A stretch of DNA of 14,258 nucleotides from the NCBI GenBank assembly GCA_903932385.1, contig CAIZGA010000592.1:1-14258 (forward strand). The letters run 5' to 3'. The notes under the pieces were generated by a model, which was not told where the DNA came from, made no database searches, and saw nothing but the letters and a program-made list of their open reading frames with translations. Made by a program: the position numbers and the translations under genes. The stretch comes from an uncultured Acidobacteriota bacterium. GTDB taxonomy: Bacteria > Acidobacteriota > Terriglobia > Terriglobales > Acidobacteriaceae. Each line of letters starts with the position of its first letter. The first letter of the stretch is position 1. This document shows positions 7,322 to 14,258 of the stretch, one piece after another.

Positions 7322-8542
7322 ATGGCTGATTTATTTCCACTCCCAAGCTCTTCCCTGCCCGCTGGATTTCAGTGGGCCGCCGTGCAGGCCGGCATCAAGG
7401 CCAGTGGCCGCGCCGACTTTGCCGTTGCACTCGCGCAGAACGGCGCTACGGCCGCCGCCATGTTCACCAGCAATCGCATGACGGCAGCGCCGCTCGTCAT
7501 CGACAAGCTGCATCTGGAGGCAACGGGCGGACGCGTGCGCGCCATCATCGTCAACTCCGGCAACGCCAACTGCGCCACCGGCCAGGTTGGTTATGATGCC
7601 TGCAAACAAAGCTGCATGGCGGCTGCGGAAATTTTCAACTGCCCACCGGCGGAAGTTTTTCCCTCGTCGACCGGCATCATCGGCGTGCCGCTGCCGGTGG
7701 AAAAAATCATCGCGGCGCTGCCCGCTGCAAAAAATGCACTCGGTGCGGCTCCTCAAAACGCAGAAGATTTCGCACGCGGCATCATGACCACCGATACGCG
7801 GCCCAAAGTTGCACACGCAAGTTTTTCTGTCGATGGAAAACCCGTTCGCATTCTCGGCTTCGCCAAGGGCGCCGGCATGATTCATCCGCAACTGGTGCCG
7901 CATGCCACCATGCTGGTGTATCTCTTTACCGACGTCAGCATTAGCGCGGCGGATTTGAATACACAGCTGCAGGCGGCGGTGGCGGAAAGCTTCAACTGCA
8001 TTTCAATTGATGGCGACACATCGACCAACGACACAGTGTTGCTGAGCGCCAGCGGTGCCAGCGGCGTGGAATATGCGCCGACGCTGGCGGAAGAATTTTC
8101 GCGCGCGTTGACGGCGGTCTGCCAATCGCTGGCTCACCAGATTGTGGACGACGGCGAAGGCGTGACCCACGTGGTGACGCTGCAGGTGAACGGTGCGCGC
8201 AGTGTGGCCGATGCGAAGCAGGTGGCGCGGGCCATCGCACATTCCCCGCTATGCAAGACGGCCTGGTCCAGCGGCGACCCGAACTGGGGACGCCTGATTG
8301 CCGCCGCCGGTTACTCCGGCGTGCCGATTGAACCGGCGCAGGTGAGCATCAGCATTGGGCCGCATAAAGTTTTTGACCACGGCACGCGCGGCAGTTTTGA
8401 CGAGGCCGCCACGCACCAGACCATGCTGCAGCGCGAATTTACGATTACCATCGAGTTGGGAATGGGCGAGGCGGCCTGCCGCTTTGTGACCTGCGACCTG
8501 ACGACCGAGTACGTGCACATCAATGCCGATTACTCGACGTAA
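7322..8542 (+). CDS. argJ: Bifunctional ornithine acetyltransferase / N-acetylglutamate synthase ArgJ
   Basis: ArgJ transfers the acetyl group from N-acetylornithine to glutamate, and in bifunctional forms also makes N-acetylglutamate from acetyl-CoA, in the cyclic arginine pathway in the cytoplasm. The protein has 406 residues, the usual length. The self-cleavage site that yields alpha and beta chains is visible as PHATML, with cut Ala195-Thr196 and Thr196 as nucleophile. The oxyanion-hole pair is Thr117-Gly118 in SSTGIIG. Other family motifs are NSGNANCATG near the start, GDTSTNDT, SGDPNWGR and the C-terminal HINADYST. The ATG at 7322 is chosen over the in-frame TTG at 7316; neither has a good ribosome binding site. 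No other arginine gene is in the window. Whether it is mono- or bifunctional cannot be read from sequence alone. Confidence 0.96.
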   Translation: MADLFPLPSSSLPAGFQWAAVQAGIKASGRADFAVALAQNGATAAAMFTSNRMTAAPLVIDKLHLEATGGRVRAIIVNSGNANCATGQVGYDACKQSCMAAAEIFNCPPAEVFPSSTGIIGVPLPVEKIIAALPAAKNALGAAPQNAEDFARGIMTTDTRPKVAHASFSVDGKPVRILGFAKGAGMIHPQLVPHATMLVYLFTDVSISAADLNTQLQAAVAESFNCISIDGDTSTNDTVLLSASGASGVEYAPTLAEEFSRALTAVCQSLAHQIVDDGEGVTHVVTLQVNGARSVADAKQVARAIAHSPLCKTAWSSGDPNWGRLIAAAGYSGVPIEPAQVSISIGPHKVFDHGTRGSFDEAATHQTMLQREFTITIELGMGEAACRFVTCDLTTEYVHINADYST

Positions 8543-8665
8543 AGCGGGCCAGATTCGCCGACGGAGAGAAATAAATTAATTTCGCATCACACATTGTGCA
8601 TAGAGGTGTAACTGCCGCTGCAGCAATGTATTCTGGCCAAAGTGAAGCAGAAATGCACAGGCTTT

Positions 8666-8694
8666 TTAACACATCTGTGAATATCTGATGACAT
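8666..8694 (+). promoter_or_regulatory. Candidate promoter of the E1-alpha-like gene
   Basis: TTAACA at 8666-8671 (five of six matches to the -35 consensus) is followed after 17 bases by TGACAT at 8689-8694 (three of six to -10). It sits 22 bases upstream of the ATG at 8716, implying a very short leader. Weak -10 match. Confidence 0.22.
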
Positions 8695-8715
8695 GATGCA
8701 GTAGACAGGAGAGTC

Positions 8716-9687
8716 ATGAGCCGTATAAAGCAGGACCGGAGCAAGAGCAACGCGGAAAAGACCCCGACGCCGGTATCGGCCATGTCGAATGAAAGTCCGC
8801 TCATCAGCAATGCCAGGTTGAAGCAGATTTACATTGCCATGCTGCAGTGCAGGATGCTGGAAGAGGCTGGCCGTTCGACCTTCAGCCGCAGCGGCAAGCC
8901 GCATGAGTATGAACTCGCCATTGGGCATGAAGCGGCGCTGGTCAGCACGGCGATGCAGTTGACAGTCGGCGATCTGGTCGGTTCGGCGCAGATTGATTTT
9001 GTTCGTCACCTGGTGGAAGGCACGCCGGTACAAAAGATCCTGAAACTGATGCGCGAACACGACGGCCAGACCGAGTCTGGATTTGCCGAGAAGCTGCAGC
9101 GCACGATGGATGCGGTAAAGCGCAAGAAAGCCAATAAATCGAAGAAGCCCTCGAGCATTGCGCTGGCCTACGCCGATGACAGCGCCACCGAGCAGGAGTG
9201 CTGGCACGACGCCATGCGCGCGGCGCATCGGTTGGAATTGCCGCTTGTGTTTGTCTGGCAGAGTGACCGCTACCACGCCAAGTCCACCTGGCTGAGTGAT
9301 GACTCCCGCAGCCCACAGTATGGATTCCCCATCATGACCGTGGATGGCAATGATGCCGTTGCCGTTTATCGCGTGGCACAGGAGGCGGCACACCGCGCGC
9401 GCGGCGGCCACGGACCCACACTCATCGAATGCCGCACCTACCGCTGGAGCCGCAACACCGAGACCGGCGAGGCTGCCTTTCTGGAAGCGCGCGACCCAAT
9501 CTTGAAAATGCAGCGTCATCTGGAGAGCAAGCGTCTCTTCGGCATGCCGTGGGCGAAGGGATTGGAGCAGGAGTTTCGCCTGCAGTTGGATGCAGCACTG
9601 GCGGAGTATTCGCGGCACCCAGCCACACCGTTGCCGCCGGAAGCTGAACGGGTCCACGGGTTCGCCATTGCAGCAGGACTGAAGTAA
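8716..9687 (+). CDS. Divergent E1-alpha-like thiamine-diphosphate dehydrogenase homologue
   Basis: A 323-residue homologue of the alpha subunit of pyruvate/branched-chain 2-oxoacid dehydrogenase E1. The N-terminal core (about 32-110) fits: R46/M47, IGHEAALVS at 69-77 like the usual GQEA.V, then GDLVGSAQIDFVRH. After it the family normally has a Gly-rich stretch with GG..MH and GHG.VG that binds the cofactor. Here a short Lys-rich segment (about 118-147) takes its place. The GDG...N cofactor motif reads ADD at 153-155 and QSD at 182-184, keeping the central Asp and Tyr186. The YR.HGHS..D loop reads YRWSRNTETG. AGGAG lies four bases before the ATG. No E1-beta, E2 or E3 gene is nearby. Activity as a dehydrogenase is doubtful; a regulatory or inactive relative is possible. 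Confidence 0.75.
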   Translation: MSRIKQDRSKSNAEKTPTPVSAMSNESPLISNARLKQIYIAMLQCRMLEEAGRSTFSRSGKPHEYELAIGHEAALVSTAMQLTVGDLVGSAQIDFVRHLVEGTPVQKILKLMREHDGQTESGFAEKLQRTMDAVKRKKANKSKKPSSIALAYADDSATEQECWHDAMRAAHRLELPLVFVWQSDRYHAKSTWLSDDSRSPQYGFPIMTVDGNDAVAVYRVAQEAAHRARGGHGPTLIECRTYRWSRNTETGEAAFLEARDPILKMQRHLESKRLFGMPWAKGLEQEFRLQLDAALAEYSRHPATPLPPEAERVHGFAIAAGLK

Positions 9688-9719
9688 CCGGCCGAAAGCT
9701 GCGCCGCGTGCGCAACGAA

Positions 9720-9748
9720 TTGACCCGCTTGGTGTCAACAATTAAGGT
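9720..9748 (+). promoter_or_regulatory. Candidate promoter upstream of the Wzi-like gene
   Basis: TTGACC at 9720-9725 (five of six) is followed after 17 bases by TAAGGT at 9743-9748. TTGAC is also one arm of an inverted repeat with GTCAA at 9734-9738, which could be an operator. Transcription from here would start near 9755, leaving a leader of about 100 bases before the preferred GTG start at 9856 and almost none before the ATG at 9760. The -10 match is weak. Confidence 0.28.
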
Positions 9749-9840
9749 GATACAGACGGATGTGCGAGGAATGTATGCACAGCCGAAGAGTGGACCGCAT
9801 ACCGCCCCTGAAAACGCCTGACCAAAACGCAGTGGAACCC

Positions 9841-9847
9841 GAGAGGA
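9841..9847 (+). promoter_or_regulatory. Ribosome binding site supporting the internal GTG start
   Basis: GAGAGGA, eight bases before the GTG at 9856-9858. It competes with AAGGTGA nine bases before an in-frame ATG at 9760, so it does not decide alone. Signal-peptide position and rare codons tip the choice. Confidence 0.45.
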
Positions 9848-9855
9848 AACTGGCC

Positions 9856-11937
9856 GTGGTACGCAAGCCCAAAAATTTGCTGGCCTGCCGGTTGCTGTCG
9901 ACCGCTCTGTTGGTTGGCCTTGCCCATATTGCCGTGGCGCAGACTGCGACTCCGCCAGCCGACTCTACTACCCCGACCAGTGCGCCTGCATCATCTGGCA
10001 CCATCCAGAAGGACAAAGTAGACGCGCGGCCAGCCTTCAACAAACCGAAACAGAATCAGCCGAGCCAGACTCCGCCAAACCCGCCGCAACCGGATACGAC
10101 GCAGCCGCAGCAGACTCCCGAACCACAGGTTGAGTCCGCACCTGCGCCGACCAAGGCCCCGCCTGCGGTGGTGTTGCCGTCTTCTAATCAAACGACGACA
10201 ACGGTGCCGACAACGCAACCTGCATCGACTCCGCCAACGACTCCGCCACAAACGACAGCAGCACAGCATCCCATCTTCACCGCGCGGCCAAAGTTTGCCC
10301 TCACGCCGCATCCCGATGTGAAGGTGGATGACGAATACAGCTCCGCCTACATCCCGATGGATAGCTGGGTGTATAGCGCGGCGCTGCGGTTGTATTCGCT
10401 CGGTTATCTGGACTCGGCATTTCTCGGCCTGCGTCCGTGGACGAGGCGCAGCCTGCTGCACATGATGCAGCGTTGCAGTGACAGAATCCTGAGCAGCAAA
10501 GACGATGAAGCGATTGATATCTACGAATCTCTGAGTAGCGAACTGGCGGATGAGAATCTGGATGGCTTTGCGCGTCGAGGTCTCATCTACGGCATGCAGT
10601 CGGTCTATTCGCGGATGATGTATATCTCGAACACGCCATGGGACAACAGCTATCACCTGGGCAACACGATTGTGAATGATTATGGGCGGCCGTACGCGCA
10701 GGGATTCAACAACTCCACCGGCGCTTCCACGCTGGAAGAAGAAGGCCGCTTCTCGCTGTACGTGCGTGCGGAGTATCAGCATGCTCCGGCGGGCGTTGGC
10801 TACACAGTGGCTCAGGCGCAGCCACTGGCCAATGAAGACGAACTCGGCATCACGCTGCCAATTGCGTATCCCATCACGACAATTCCCATCGGAACGCAGC
10901 CGTCGCAGACCTACATGCGCGTGGTGGAAGCCAGTCTCTCCGGCCACGTGCTGGGGCATGAACTTTCCATTGGAAAAAATGATGCGTGGCTGGGGCCGGC
11001 GGTTGGCGGCTCATGGGCGTGGAGCAACAATGCGGAAAATATCTGGGGCGCGCGCATTGACCGTGTGGAACCGCTGCACATACCGTATCTCTCCGCCATC
11101 ACCGGGCCCTTCCGTTATGAATTTTTTGTTGGCAGCCTGAAGGGACACGAATATCCCCTCTCGCCGTACGTGCACATGGAAAAATTCAGTTTCAAACCCT
11201 ACTCCAGTCTGGAGATTGGCATTCAGCGCACCATCATCTGGGGCGGCGTTGGGCACGAGCCGGTCACGCTGCACACTTTTCTAAAGAGCTTCTTCAGCTT
11301 CAGCGGCGTGCCGCAGAACATCAAATTCTCTCCGGCGGATCCGGGCGCGCGTTACTCGGCCTTCGACGCCAACTGGCGGCTGCCGTATCTGGAGCATTGG
11401 CTGACGCTCTACGTAGACATGGGCGCACATGACGATGTGAACCCCATCAGCGCACCGCGCCGCGCCGACTTCCGCACAGGCTTGTATCTCTCGCACGTGC
11501 CGGCAGTGCCCAAACTCGACCTGCGAGCTGAAGCGGCGGATTCGGATCAATCCACTTCCATCAGCCTGGGCGGCGGCGCCACGTACTGGGAAGTGGTGCA
11601 GCGGCAAGGCTACACCAACAACGGCCAGATTATGGGCGACTGGATGGGACGCGAAGGCAAGGGCGGACAAGCGTGGCTCACCTATCACCTGAGCGGCAAT
11701 GAACAGGTGCAGTTGGAGTGGATGCATGCCAAGAATGCGAAGGACTTTTTCCCCGGCGGCAGCGGACAAAATCAGGTGCGCGCCAGCGCGGTCGTGCGCA
11801 TCGCCAAGCAGTTGGAGTTGAACGGCTACGTGCAGTATGAAGAATGGGTAGCGCCCTACTGGATGAGCGGACGTCACAGCGACACGACCACATCGCTGCA
11901 AATCACCTGGTATCCCAAGCTGCACAGCGAGCAATAA
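9856..11937 (+). CDS. Wzi-family capsule assembly outer-membrane protein
   Basis: Predicted outer-membrane beta-barrel related to Wzi, which in Escherichia coli anchors group 1 capsule at the cell surface. It has 693 residues from the GTG at 9856: signal peptide with Arg/Lys start, hydrophobic core about 14-24 and cleavage after AVA near 28; a Pro/Thr/Gln-rich linker about 29-138; then the Wzi-like region, about 158 to the end. That region begins YIPMDSWVYSAALRLYSLGY and contains GHELSIGKNDAWLGPAVGG and repeated amphipathic strands rich in Tyr and Trp. It ends LQITWYPKL, typical of a final barrel strand. A longer start at ATG 9760 is possible but adds CGA, AGA, ATA and AGG codons, rare in this window. 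It ends three bases from the stop of the convergent UDP-sugar gene, consistent with a polysaccharide locus. Confidence 0.85.
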   Translation: MVRKPKNLLACRLLSTALLVGLAHIAVAQTATPPADSTTPTSAPASSGTIQKDKVDARPAFNKPKQNQPSQTPPNPPQPDTTQPQQTPEPQVESAPAPTKAPPAVVLPSSNQTTTTVPTTQPASTPPTTPPQTTAAQHPIFTARPKFALTPHPDVKVDDEYSSAYIPMDSWVYSAALRLYSLGYLDSAFLGLRPWTRRSLLHMMQRCSDRILSSKDDEAIDIYESLSSELADENLDGFARRGLIYGMQSVYSRMMYISNTPWDNSYHLGNTIVNDYGRPYAQGFNNSTGASTLEEEGRFSLYVRAEYQHAPAGVGYTVAQAQPLANEDELGITLPIAYPITTIPIGTQPSQTYMRVVEASLSGHVLGHELSIGKNDAWLGPAVGGSWAWSNNAENIWGARIDRVEPLHIPYLSAITGPFRYEFFVGSLKGHEYPLSPYVHMEKFSFKPYSSLEIGIQRTIIWGGVGHEPVTLHTFLKSFFSFSGVPQNIKFSPADPGARYSAFDANWRLPYLEHWLTLYVDMGAHDDVNPISAPRRADFRTGLYLSHVPAVPKLDLRAEAADSDQSTSISLGGGATYWEVVQRQGYTNNGQIMGDWMGREGKGGQAWLTYHLSGNEQVQLEWMHAKNAKDFFPGGSGQNQVRASAVVRIAKQLELNGYVQYEEWVAPYWMSGRHSDTTTSLQITWYPKLHSEQ

Positions 11938-11940
11938 AAA

Positions 11941-12909
11941 CTATTCGGCGCGTTTCGCAATCTGCCGGAAGTATTCCAGCGACAATTGCAGGCCTTCATG
12001 CAGCGTAACTTTCGGCTCCCAGCCGAGCAGCGTACGGGCGCGGGTGATGTCTGGCTTGCGGCGCGTGGGATCATCCGAAGGCAGCGTGGTGGTAACGATG
12101 TTGCTCTTCGACCCGGTCACGGCCAGCACTTCCTGCGCGCAATCCTGAATCGTCCACTCCACCGGGTTGCCGATGTTCACCGGCATGGATTCGTCGGACG
12201 CGGCCAGTCGCAGGATGCCGTCAATCAGGTCGGAAACATAACAGAAGCTGCGGGTCTGCGAACCGTCGCCGTAGATGGTGAGGTCTTCGCCGCGCAACGC
12301 CTGCACCATCAGGTTGGAGATGACGCGGCCATCGCTGCGGCCCAACCGCGGGCCGTAGGTGTTGAAGATGCGCACCAGTCGCGTATCGGTTGAATAATAC
12401 CGCCGATAGGCCACAGTGAGCGCCTCTGCAAATCGCTTGGCTTCGTCATACACGCTGCGTTCGCCGATGGGGTTCACATTGCCCCAGTAGCTTTCCATCT
12501 GCGGATGCACTTCAGGATCGCCGTAACACTCTGATGTGGAGGCCTGCAGAAATTTTGCGTTGTAGCGGCGGGCCAGTTCCAGCATGTTGCGCGTGCCGAC
12601 CGAACCGACCATCAGCGTTTCCACGCCCAGCCGATGGTAGTCCTTCGGGCTGGCAGGCGAGGCGAAATTGAATACGGTATCCACCGTGTCGGAATCTGCC
12701 GAACCCAACTCCAGCGGATTGCAGATGTCATGTTCAATGAACTGAAAGCGCGGCTCATTGTGAAGGTGCGCGAGGTTTTCCAGATTGCCGGTGCAGAGAT
12801 TGTCGACGCCGATGACGATGCAGTCTTCCGCCAGCAACGCATCGCAGAGATGCGATCCGAGAAAACCGGCAGCCCCGGTCACCAGCATTCGTTTTGGCGC
12901 GCTCGTCAA
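11941..12909 (-). CDS. uxs: UDP-glucuronate decarboxylase (UDP-xylose synthase), extended SDR family
   Basis: Converts UDP-glucuronate to UDP-xylose with bound NAD in the cytoplasm. About 322 residues, the family norm. Motifs (numbered from the TTG at 12909): NAD-binding GAAGFLG at 12-18; [10 protein letters not shown] near 82-91, diagnostic of this family against other epimerases; the [14 protein letters not shown] segment with Thr125 and Glu127; catalytic Tyr154 and Lys158 in [27 protein letters not shown]. An ATG at 12969 gives a longer form, but it has no ribosome binding site and its extra codons include TTA, CTT and ATA. The TTG has GGAAG seven bases upstream (12917-12921), and a further ATG lies at 12888. 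It is downstream of the UDP-glucose dehydrogenase gene on the same strand, whose product makes its substrate; the two are probably co-transcribed. Confidence 0.93.
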   Translation of the reverse strand: MTSAPKRMLVTGAAGFLGSHLCDALLAEDCIVIGVDNLCTGNLENLAHLHNEPRFQFIEHDICNPLELGSADSDTVDTVFNFASPASPKDYHRLGVETLMVGSVGTRNMLELARRYNAKFLQASTSECYGDPEVHPQMESYWGNVNPIGERSVYDEAKRFAEALTVAYRRYYSTDTRLVRIFNTYGPRLGRSDGRVISNLMVQALRGEDLTIYGDGSQTRSFCYVSDLIDGILRLAASDESMPVNIGNPVEWTIQDCAQEVLAVTGSKSNIVTTTLPSDDPTRRKPDITRARTLLGWEPKVTLHEGLQLSLEYFRQIAKRAE

Positions 12910-12984
12910 AGCAGTACTTCCAACCTGAGATATGGAACAAAGTAAATCAGTGATACAGGCGTTAGTCATTCAACTGAAAACATT

Positions 12985-14258
12985 TTACTCAGTCAGCCGC
13001 ACGGGATACGCCGCCGGGCGGCCGATGCTGATGTAGGTGAATCCGTGTGAGCTCATCTCTGCCGGATCAAAAAGATTGCGGCCGTCAATCACGATCGGGT
13101 AGCGCAACGCCTGGTTCAGCCGCGGCAAATCCATCTGCGCAAATTCGCGCCAGTCGGTGAGCACCAGCATGGCATCGGCATCGGTGGCGGCGGCGTAAGC
13201 GTCGGGGGCATATCGTAGCTGTGCGGATTCCGGCAGCAGCTCGCGAGTGCGGTCCATGGCGGCGGGGTCATACGCAATGATGGAGCAACCCTCGGCCAGC
13301 AGCAGCCGCACCATTTCTATCGCCGGCGACTCGCGGATGTCGTCGGTGTCCCCCTTGAAGGCGAGTCCGAGAACAGCCAGCCGCTTGCCGCGCAGGGTCC
13401 ACAGCGCACTGCGTACTTTGGCCAGAAACCGTTTGCGCTGCAGGTTGTTGATTTTCTCCACTTCGGCCAGCAGGTTGAAGTCGATACCCAACTGCTCGGC
13501 CACGCTGCGGAAAGCGGCGACGTCTTTCGGGAAACACGAACCGCCGTAGCCGATGCCCGGACGCAGAAAGCGCGGGCCGATGCGCGAGTCCAACCCGATG
13601 CCGCGCGAAACCTGTTCCACATTGGCGTCGACCGACTCACACAGATTGGCGACTGCGTTGATGAAGGAAATCTTCATCGCGAGAAATGCATTGGAGGCGT
13701 GCTTGATAATCTCTGCACTCTTGGTCGAAGTTACCAGCAGCACCGGCGGCTGCTCCACCGTGCAGGGCCCGGCGATGGCATCAGGACGACGATAATATTC
13801 TCCGCTGGTGAGCGGCAGATAGAGTTGCGCCAGCAAAGCGCCGGCGCGTTCGCTATCTACGCCGATAACGATGCGGTCAGGATGCAGAAAGTCGGAAACC
13901 GCCGTGCCTTCGCGCAGAAACTCTGGGTTCGAGGTGACGTCAAACATGGCCGGCGAAACACCGTTGCGTTCAATCACGCGGCGGATCCACTCATTGGTGT
14001 AAACCGGCACGGTGCTTTTTTCCACGATGACTTTGTAGCTATCCATGGAGCGGGCTACTTCCGAGGCGACCGACTCGACGTAAGAGAGGTCGGCGTCGCC
14101 GGTCTCACTCTGCGGCGTACCCACGGCGATGAAGATCAGGTCGGACTGGCGCGTGGCTTCGGCCAGATTGGTGGTGAACTGGACATTCTTGTTGCGGTGC
14201 TTTTCCAGCAGCTGCGGCAGATACTGCTCGTGAATAATGGAGTGGCCGGCGCTGAGCG
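12985..14258 (-). CDS. ugd: UDP-glucose 6-dehydrogenase, 5' end outside the window
   Basis: Oxidises UDP-glucose to UDP-glucuronate with two NAD. The visible 423 residues lack the first N-terminal part with the GxGxxG nucleotide fold. The frame stays open to the right edge: residues upstream of 14124 read GHSIIHEQYLPQLL and LIFIAVGTPQ, which fit the family, so the gene is cut by the window and is not short. Motifs: FIAVGTPQ, EKSTVPV, NPEFLREGTA, HASNAFLAMKISFINAVANL, the catalytic-Cys segment GYGGSCFPKD (Cys codon 13534-13536) and GLAFKGDTDDIRESPAI in the UDP-binding C-terminal domain. The stop lies 15 bases before a possible ATG, or 75 before the preferred TTG, of the decarboxylase gene. The order ugd then uxs gives a two-step route to UDP-xylose. 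Confidence 0.96.
   Translation of the reverse strand, partial: LSAGHSIIHEQYLPQLLEKHRNKNVQFTTNLAEATRQSDLIFIAVGTPQSETGDADLSYVESVASEVARSMDSYKVIVEKSTVPVYTNEWIRRVIERNGVSPAMFDVTSNPEFLREGTAVSDFLHPDRIVIGVDSERAGALLAQLYLPLTSGEYYRRPDAIAGPCTVEQPPVLLVTSTKSAEIIKHASNAFLAMKISFINAVANLCESVDANVEQVSRGIGLDSRIGPRFLRPGIGYGGSCFPKDVAAFRSVAEQLGIDFNLLAEVEKINNLQRKRFLAKVRSALWTLRGKRLAVLGLAFKGDTDDIRESPAIEMVRLLLAEGCSIIAYDPAAMDRTRELLPESAQLRYAPDAYAAATDADAMLVLTDWREFAQMDLPRLNQALRYPIVIDGRNLFDPAEMSSHGFTYISIGRPAAYPVRLTE

Noticed and set aside
8591..8629. Inverted repeat ACATTG / CAATGT between argJ and the E1-alpha-like gene
   Set aside because: Six-base arms with a loop of 27 bases and no T-run; not a credible terminator, and too weak for an operator call.
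9694..9712. GC-rich TGCGC / GCGCA hairpin after the E1-alpha-like gene
   Set aside because: Five-base stem with no following T-run, so not supported as an intrinsic terminator.
8587..9741. 384-codon minus-strand frame opposite the E1-alpha-like gene
   Set aside because: The plus-strand frame has a ribosome binding site and family resemblance; the minus-strand product is rich in Arg, His and Leu with no domain.
9991..10959. 322-codon minus-strand frame opposite the Wzi-like gene
   Set aside because: The Arg-rich product arises from the complement of the Pro/Thr/Gln linker; the sense strand shows a signal peptide and Wzi-like motifs.

Overview
The window reads as a chromosomal segment of an Acidobacteriota genome (probably Terriglobia). 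This rests on moderately high GC, a giant secreted S53-family protein carrying many bacterial Ig-like repeats and ending in a membrane hairpin, a Wzi-family outer-membrane protein with a Pro/Thr-rich linker, and frequent GTG/TTG starts. It is an inference from gene style; no marker gene is present. I see no rRNA, tRNA, CRISPR array, insertion sequence or phage gene.

Left part (1-6288, minus strand). A stretch of about 470 bases without a convincing gene holds short tandem repeats. A possible gene start may run off the left edge. Next comes a protein of about 1558 residues: signal peptide, S53 (kumamolisin/sedolisin) propeptide and protease-like domain, eight Ig-like repeats, and a final Ig-like domain interrupted by two membrane helices. 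By my alignment its catalytic Glu, Asp and Ser are replaced, so it may be a pseudoprotease or adhesin. Upstream of it lies a lone ABC-type ATPase.

Middle part (6345-11937, plus strand). Two overlapping genes encode small membrane proteins of unknown function. They are followed by argJ (arginine biosynthesis), a divergent E1-alpha-like thiamine-diphosphate enzyme homologue with degraded cofactor motifs, and a Wzi-like capsule/exopolysaccharide-associated outer-membrane protein.

Right part (11941-14258, minus strand). A UDP-glucuronate decarboxylase gene lies downstream of a UDP-glucose 6-dehydrogenase gene whose 5' end is outside the window. Together they convert UDP-glucose to UDP-glucuronate and then UDP-xylose. 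They meet the wzi-like gene tail to tail with only three bases between stop codons, suggesting a surface-polysaccharide neighbourhood.

Several starts were moved inward from the longest open frame because a Shine-Dalgarno-like sequence, a signal peptide beginning there, and rare codons (AGA, AGG, ATA, CGA, GTA) in the extension agree. No clear new multi-gene system is visible. The most unusual items are the apparently inactive S53 domain, the split terminal Ig domain and the degraded E1-alpha homologue.
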